Source: Kibdelosporangium philippinense (lineage in GTDB: Bacteria > Actinomycetota > Actinomycetes > Mycobacteriales > Pseudonocardiaceae). Taken from it: a stretch of DNA of 64,000 bases. This document shows, piece by piece, positions 59,421 through 64,000 of the stretch. Where the stretch lies: NCBI RefSeq assembly GCF_021390435.2, contig NZ_JAJVCN010000003.1, positions 1,121,501-1,185,500 of the forward strand, read 5' to 3'. The notes beneath the pieces are model-generated. The model was not told the DNA's origin and searched no databases. It was given only the letters and a program-made list of their open reading frames with translations. Positions within the stretch are counted from its first letter, which is position 1. Every line of letters begins with the position of its first letter. Both the position numbers and the translations under genes were made by a program.

Positions 59421-60952
59421 CTAGCCGCCATCGGGCTCACCGCGACCGCCGCATGGCTGATCGTCAGTGCCGCCGCCCAGCTGCCTCTAGCCGCGCTAGC
59501 GGTAGCCATCGTGCTCGTCCGAACCTTGGCCATTGCCCGCGGTGGCCTGCGGTACGCCGAACGCCTGGCCGGTCACTCAGCTGTCCTGCGGGCGATGGCG
59601 GACCTTCGTGGCCAGGTCTACGCCGCGCTCGTAAGGCGTAAGGACATCCGGGAAGGTGACGCCCTCACCCGGGTCGTGTCCGATGTGGATTCTCTTCAGG
59701 ACGGTCTACTTCGGTGCGTTGTTCCGGCCTGTGTCGCCGCAGCGGTCGGGGCGATCGGCCTGACAGTCACTGCTGTCATGTCAGCCACTGCATTGGTTGT
59801 GCTGCTGTGGGCCCTTGTGATCACAGGGCTTGTCTTGCCATTCGTGGCGGCGCGACTTGCGGCCCGGACCGCCCAACGGACAGTCCCGGATCGCGCCAAG
59901 CTCGCCGACCACATGCTTGATCTGATCCACGGGTCGGCCGAACTGGAGGTCTACGGAGCCCGCCCGGCCAAACTCAAGCAAGCCGAGGCCACGGCGGCAT
60001 CCATCGCAGCGGTTGAACGCCGCCCCGGCGCATTCATCGGCGCACTGGGCATCACGGTCCAAATCGGAGCGGTGTTCGCGCTGATCACCTTGCTACCACC
60101 CGGACCTACCACGGCCGCGCTCGCGCTCGGCACATTGACCGCGATGGAGATCTTCCTCCCGCTGTCATCAGCCGCGGCACGATGGACGGAAGTCCGTCCA
60201 GCCATCGCTCGCATCCGAGCACTGTTGACCGAACCCGGGACGCCACCACGCGCCGCGCCTCAAGTCGATTTGGACTTGGCACCTGGCAAGCACATCGCCA
60301 TAGTCGGCCCGAGCGGCGCTGGCAAGAGCGCGTTGCTGGCGGACATCGCCCGCAGGGAGCCCAGTGCACGTGGCGCAACGGCCGACGCGTACATCTTTGC
60401 CGGATCTATCCGAGAAAACCTCACGTTCGCCCAACCGCACTGCAACCAGGACGACCTCGACCGAGTCGCACACCTTGTCCGGCTGGACGAGTGGCTGGCC
60501 TCGCTGCCCCAAGGCTGGGACACAGTGATCGACGCGGACACAATTTCCGGCGGACAACGGCAACGCATCATCCTCGCCCGCGCCCTGCTCGCCGACGCAC
60601 CAATCGTTCTCCTTGACGAACCCGTAGAAAGTCTTGACACGGACCAAGGTGACAAGATCCTCGCCGACATGAGAGCCGCGACCCACGACCGCGCGGTGGT
60701 TCTGGTGACCCACAGGCTCAGCCACCTCGACGGGTTCCAGGATGTGGTCGTTCTGGAGAACGGACGAGTCATCCAACGCGGCGCACACGCGGATCTTGTC
60801 TGCCAAAAGGGGTACTACCAGGACAGTTGGCGAGCCGAGGAGATGATCTCCGCGCTGGCGACTTCGCGCCGCACACCCATCTTGACCTGCGTGAACGAAA
60901 GTGACCTGGATCACATAAGGACTTAAATTCTTGCTTGAAGGAACGTCCATCA

Positions 60953-61011
60953 GTTGAGTGTCAACTAGAACTCAACGCATCTGGGGGGACACCGACAGTT
61001 CCGCGAACTGT
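60953..61011. promoter_or_regulatory. Two palindromes upstream of the MFS-radical SAM operon
   Basis: GTTGAGT (60953-60959) and ACTCAAC (60970-60976) form one inverted repeat; ACAGTTC (60995-61001), spacer CGC, GAACTGT (61005-61011) form a second. Both lie between cydC and the MFS start at 61046 and are plausible operator sites. No regulator gene for them is in the window. Confidence 0.5.
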
Positions 61012-61045
61012 GGCTTCGCCATGGGCTCGTAACGCGAGGGGGACG

Positions 61046-62362
61046 ATGCGACCGACGAAACCACCGGCCGTTCTGCCCGTCGGGTTCCAGTGGTTCTGGG
61101 GCAGCCAGACGATGAGTTTCGTCGGCGACCGGCTGACCGGGTTTGCCGTACCAAGCGTTGCGATTCTGGTCATGAACGCGTCAACCGCCCAGGTTGGACT
61201 GATCACGGCGGCCGGATGGCTGGCGTACCCGGCATTCGGCATGATCGCGGGCGCACTGCTGGCCGGACGCAGGCGCCGGGGCGTGATGATCGCGGGCGAA
61301 CTCGTCCGGTTCGCAGCGTTCCTGAGCATCCCGCTCGCGGCGCTGACCGGATGGTTGAGCGTCCCGCAGATGGTCGTCGTTGTCGCATTGGCCGGGATCG
61401 CAACGGTTTTCGTCGACATCGCCGGGCAGTCCTATTTGCCCACTCTGGTCACGCCAGGTCAGCTGTTCGCGGCCAACTCACGCCTGCAAGGCTCGGACAG
61501 TCTGTCCAAACTGATCGGACCAGCGCTCGCGGGCGCGGTGATGAACCTGCTCGGCGGGATCGCGGCGATCGGCGTGAACGCCTTGCCGTTCCTCGTCTCA
61601 GCACTAGGCCGGACCCGAATCAAGGTCGTTGAAGAACTTCCACCGCATCTAACCTCGCCACCTTCGATCGCGGCGCGGATCCGCGTCGGGGTCTCGTACG
61701 TCTGGAGTCAGCCGCTGCTGCGGCGAGTGGTCTGCGGAACCGCTGTGCGTGGTTTCGGAACCGGTGTGGTGGACGCGGTTCTGCTGCTGTTCGCCTACCG
61801 AGCACTCGGTTTATCCAGCCTGGGCGGTGGATTCCTGCTCGCGGCAGGTGCGGTCGGTGCCCTGCTGGGCGCGCTGATGACACAACGGATCGCCCGGCGA
61901 ATCGGTGTCCGCGCGGCATTGCTGCTCAGCGCCTTGGAAGGGCTGCTGTGGCTGGCGGTCCCGGTCACGTTGTTCTTCGCGCCGGTCGTGTTCCTGCTGC
62001 TCATCCGGGTTTGCTCGGCGTTCTGGCTGCCGGTGTGGAACGTCCTGACAACCAGCATCCGGCAGTCATTGACCCCACCTGGTGAGCAGTCCACAGTGCA
62101 CGCCACCGCCCGGACCATGGCGTCGTCCACGATCCCGTTCGGCTCAATGCTCGCCGGTGTCACCGCTGGCGCATTGACGACTCTGCTCGGCACCGCAACC
62201 GGCCTGGTCGTCGTCCTGGCCGCAGGCGGTATCTGCATCGCGGCAAGCGTCCTGCTGCTGCGGACCATCCCCAACGAACTTCCTGAGCTGGGCACAACGC
62301 AAGGAGGAGGATCGAATGCACCCGACCACCACACGAACGTTGAACGCCAAGGAGTTCGCTGA
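61046..62362 (+). CDS. MFS exporter, first gene of a small biosynthetic operon
   Basis: 438 aa from ATG 61046 (GAGGGGG before it). Twelve hydrophobic helices; the FWGSQTMSFVGDRLTGFAVPSVAI opening resembles EntS-type drug/siderophore exporters. Its 3' end overlaps the radical SAM gene by 47 bp, so the two are co-expressed and it likely exports the operon product. Confidence 0.82.
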   Translation: MRPTKPPAVLPVGFQWFWGSQTMSFVGDRLTGFAVPSVAILVMNASTAQVGLITAAGWLAYPAFGMIAGALLAGRRRRGVMIAGELVRFAAFLSIPLAALTGWLSVPQMVVVVALAGIATVFVDIAGQSYLPTLVTPGQLFAANSRLQGSDSLSKLIGPALAGAVMNLLGGIAAIGVNALPFLVSALGRTRIKVVEELPPHLTSPPSIAARIRVGVSYVWSQPLLRRVVCGTAVRGFGTGVVDAVLLLFAYRALGLSSLGGGFLLAAGAVGALLGALMTQRIARRIGVRAALLLSALEGLLWLAVPVTLFFAPVVFLLLIRVCSAFWLPVWNVLTTSIRQSLTPPGEQSTVHATARTMASSTIPFGSMLAGVTAGALTTLLGTATGLVVVLAAGGICIAASVLLLRTIPNELPELGTTQGGGSNAPDHHTNVERQGVR

Positions 62363-63491
62363 CATCAAGCACACCGTCGCGATCCGGTCACGGGCGCGCA
62401 AGAGCTTGCTGGCAGACCCTGGATACGCCGCGCCACTGCCGCAAGAAGTCAGCATGCAGCTGACATACAAGTGCAATCTCCGTTGCACCCACTGCTACCA
62501 GTGGAACGAACAGGGTTTCTTCCGCGACTTCAGCATCGAGCGGCAGCGCACCGAACTGGAGATCGACGTCGTCGAACAGGTCCTGCGGACAACGGCACCC
62601 GTGCGATCGAAGACGTTCCTCTGGGGCGGCGAGCCGTTGATGCACTCGAAGTTCAACGAGGTCGCCGACCTGCTGGAACGCTATCCACGTACGGTCAACA
62701 TGTGCACGAACGGCCTGCTGTTCAAGCGCAAACTCGAGGACCTGCTCAAAATCGGCTCGAACCTGAACCTGCTGATCAGCCTGGACGGACTCGGCGAGGA
62801 TCACGAGGCGCTGCGCGGCAAAGGAACGTTCAAGCGCACGATGGAGAACATCCAGCTGATGCTGGACCTCAAGCGCGAAGGCAAGTTCGACGGCGAGATC
62901 TCGTTGTCCTGCATGGTGTCCCACGTGACCGTGTACAAAATGTACGAGTTCATGGAGTGGGCCGAAGAACTCGGCGTCAACACGGTGTACTTCCAGTTCC
63001 CCTGGTTCATCAGCCCGGAAGTAGCCGAAGCGATGGACAAGGTGTACGAAGAGTCCTTCGCATGGCTCAACCCTGACACCAAAACCAAGAAGCCGACCTG
63101 GCACTCGTACACCTATCAACTCCCCGAAGAGCAGATCCCGGTGCTGCGGGAATCCATGGCACGCTTGAACAGCAGGCCATGGCGAGTCCGCGTGCGCTAT
63201 CAACCACAGCTGGAAGCCGACGAGGTCGAGGACTTCATCCGCGGCACGTCCCGCCCAGCGCAGCACCGAAACAAGTGCCTCGCCGTGTCCAACCGAATGG
63301 AGGTGCACGCGGACGGCGCGGTGAGTTCGTGCAAGTTCTTCCCCGAGTTCGTGGTGGGCAACCTGTATGACACACCGGTCGCGGAACTGTGGCAGAGCAA
63401 CGACTTCCGTGAGATCCGCAAGATCCTGTCGGCCAACGGCATGATGCCGGTCTGCTCGAAGTGCATCCTTCTCTACCTGAACGGAGTGTGA
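62316..63491 (+). CDS. Radical SAM enzyme with SPASM-type C-terminus
   Basis: 391 aa from ATG 62316, GGAGGA four bases upstream. Cluster motif Cys53-x3-Cys57-x2-Cys60 (CNLRCTHC), GGEP, then a C-terminal region with several Cys including C380 and C383 (CSKC) and CLAVSNRMEVHADGAVSSCK, as in SPASM enzymes that carry auxiliary Fe-S clusters. Modifies peptides or carrier-bound substrates by radical chemistry. The neighbouring acyl carrier protein suggests the substrate is tethered. Confidence 0.88.
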   Translation: MHPTTTRTLNAKEFADIKHTVAIRSRARKSLLADPGYAAPLPQEVSMQLTYKCNLRCTHCYQWNEQGFFRDFSIERQRTELEIDVVEQVLRTTAPVRSKTFLWGGEPLMHSKFNEVADLLERYPRTVNMCTNGLLFKRKLEDLLKIGSNLNLLISLDGLGEDHEALRGKGTFKRTMENIQLMLDLKREGKFDGEISLSCMVSHVTVYKMYEFMEWAEELGVNTVYFQFPWFISPEVAEAMDKVYEESFAWLNPDTKTKKPTWHSYTYQLPEEQIPVLRESMARLNSRPWRVRVRYQPQLEADEVEDFIRGTSRPAQHRNKCLAVSNRMEVHADGAVSSCKFFPEFVVGNLYDTPVAELWQSNDFREIRKILSANGMMPVCSKCILLYLNGV

Positions 63492-63496
63492 AACCC

Positions 63497-63757
63497 ATGT
63501 CCGACATCGAGTTCACCATCAAGACAGTGCTCGCGGGCGTGCTTGGCGCAGGTATCACACCCCTGGAGATCCGCTCGGACGCCGACCTTGTCGATGAATA
63601 CGGCCTCGACTCGCTCCAGACAATCTCGTTCCTGCTGGGTATCGAAGACGCCTTCGACCTGGAGCTGGACTACGAAACCCTTGAGCTTGACCACCTGCGT
63701 TCGGTCAACCAGTTCGCCGCGTTCATCAAGTCGACAAGTGCCCTGGCGGCCCCGTGA
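63497..63757 (+). CDS. Acyl carrier protein
   Basis: 86 aa from ATG 63497. Single PP-binding domain with the phosphopantetheine attachment Ser39 in YGLDSLQTISFLLGIEDAF. Starts 5 bp after the radical SAM gene. It would hold an acyl or aminoacyl intermediate for the operon's enzymes. Too divergent from primary-metabolism AcpP context (no fab genes) to be the fatty-acid ACP. Confidence 0.88.
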   Translation: MSDIEFTIKTVLAGVLGAGITPLEIRSDADLVDEYGLDSLQTISFLLGIEDAFDLELDYETLELDHLRSVNQFAAFIKSTSALAAP

Positions 63758-64000
63758 CGCCCGAAGATCTGCTTGCAGGATCGAGCATCAACGCAGCCCG
63801 ACTAGGTACTTACGACTCGGAGAAGTGGTGGCGACCAGCGGATCAAGCCGCCCTCCCAGCGATTTCCCTCGCGGGCGCGGATGAAACCGTCGCCGCGATG
63901 GACGAACTCCTCGCGGGCCACTGCATGCCCGGTGACCGGCTGATCACCCGCTATCCCATGGCGACTGCCGTCCGAGATGGACTGGGGGCGGCGCGAATCA
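63754..64000 (+). CDS. Unknown protein, cut by window end
   Basis: GTG 63754 overlaps the acyl carrier protein stop (GTGA); at least 82 residues are open to the window edge (MTPEDLLAGSSINAARLGTY...). I do not recognise the fold from this part. Co-transcription with the carrier protein makes it a probable tailoring or loading enzyme of the same pathway. Confidence 0.5.
   Translation, partial: MTPEDLLAGSSINAARLGTYDSEKWWRPADQAALPAISLAGADETVAAMDELLAGHCMPGDRLITRYPMATAVRDGLGAARI

Larger units (their letters stand above)
58423..60926 (+). pseudogene. cydC: cydC interrupted by IS5 copy 2
   Basis: ATG 58423 overlaps the cydD stop and codes 20 residues (MNLPLHRMAFAACTAVLAEL) up to the CTAG at 58480-58483, where a 937-bp IS5 element enters. 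After the second CTAG (59421-59424) the frame resumes at 59425 and runs to 60926 with exporter helices, GPSGAGKSALL, ISGGQRQRIILARALL and VLLDEPVESLD. Removing the element and one CTAG restores a clean reading frame, so this is an insertion knockout. An internal GTG at 59511 could give only a truncated protein. Confidence 0.92.

Overview
The window is high-GC actinobacterial chromosome, most likely from the family Pseudonocardiaceae (Lentzea/Kibdelosporangium/Amycolatopsis-like). The main evidence is gene order. Read right to left, the core genes follow the Mycobacterium tuberculosis block Rv1209-Rv1239c: DivIVA-domain protein, tagA, DUF3117, glgM (Rv1212c), glgC, O-methyltransferase (Rv1220c), sigE, rseA, htrA, tatB, mrp, DUF1003 (Rv1231c), soluble MgtE-like protein (Rv1232c), stress protein (Rv1234), lpqY-sugABC and corA. 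The left edge (ferritin-like protein, DEAD-box helicase, beta-propeller membrane protein) matches Rv3210c-Rv3212. All names rest on family recognition and gene order recalled from memory; no database search was run.

Layout. 1-9.3 kb: RNA helicase neighbourhood, an Fe-S PD-(D/E)XK nuclease, MarC, and a GntR-ABC transporter operon. 9.4-20.9 kb: PHP phosphoesterase, PH-domain protein, NUDIX, DUF2332 and MaoC proteins, CorA with a possible leader peptide, a small type VII secretion locus (PPE-like protein, helical-hairpin substrate, EspG), a phosphoesterase/ParB-fold pair, and two proteins I cannot identify. 21.4-25.7 kb: the LpqY-SugABC-type trehalose importer. 25.9-36.2 kb: an accessory zone with two different IS1380-type elements, an HxlR-DUF899 pair, an acyl-CoA dehydrogenase, a slipin, three tandem paralogues of an unknown small family, and an AAA ATPase/DUF4276 pair inserted beside a duplicated 5' end of the mgtE-like gene. 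36.2-44.3 kb: the magnesium-homeostasis, Mrp, Tat and SigE-RseA-HtrA envelope-stress genes. 44.3-54.6 kb: one IS5-type copy, the glycogen genes glgC/glgM, GtrA, MFS and LysR, leucyl aminopeptidase, tagA, and a PadR pair. 54.7-60.9 kb: cydABDC, with cydC interrupted by a second, apparently identical IS5-type copy. 61.0-64.0 kb: the start of a small biosynthetic operon (MFS exporter, radical SAM/SPASM enzyme, acyl carrier protein, and an unknown protein cut by the window end).

Functional links. GlgC and GlgM make maltose-1-phosphate/alpha-glucan precursors, and LpqY-SugABC recaptures trehalose, so both arms of the mycobacterial GlgE-type trehalose-glucan economy are here. SigE, RseA and HtrA form an envelope-stress circuit. 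CydD is intact but CydC is broken, so cytochrome bd made by cydAB may not mature unless another CydC is encoded elsewhere.

Structure not explained by genes includes four copies of a 42-48 nt hairpin element with a conserved 18-nt loop whose arms supply the stop codons of neighbouring genes; two arrays of a 22-bp tandem repeat in opposite orientation 18 kb apart; and a ~90-bp duplication of the mgtE 5' end flanking the AAA/DUF4276 insertion. I see no tRNA, rRNA or CRISPR.
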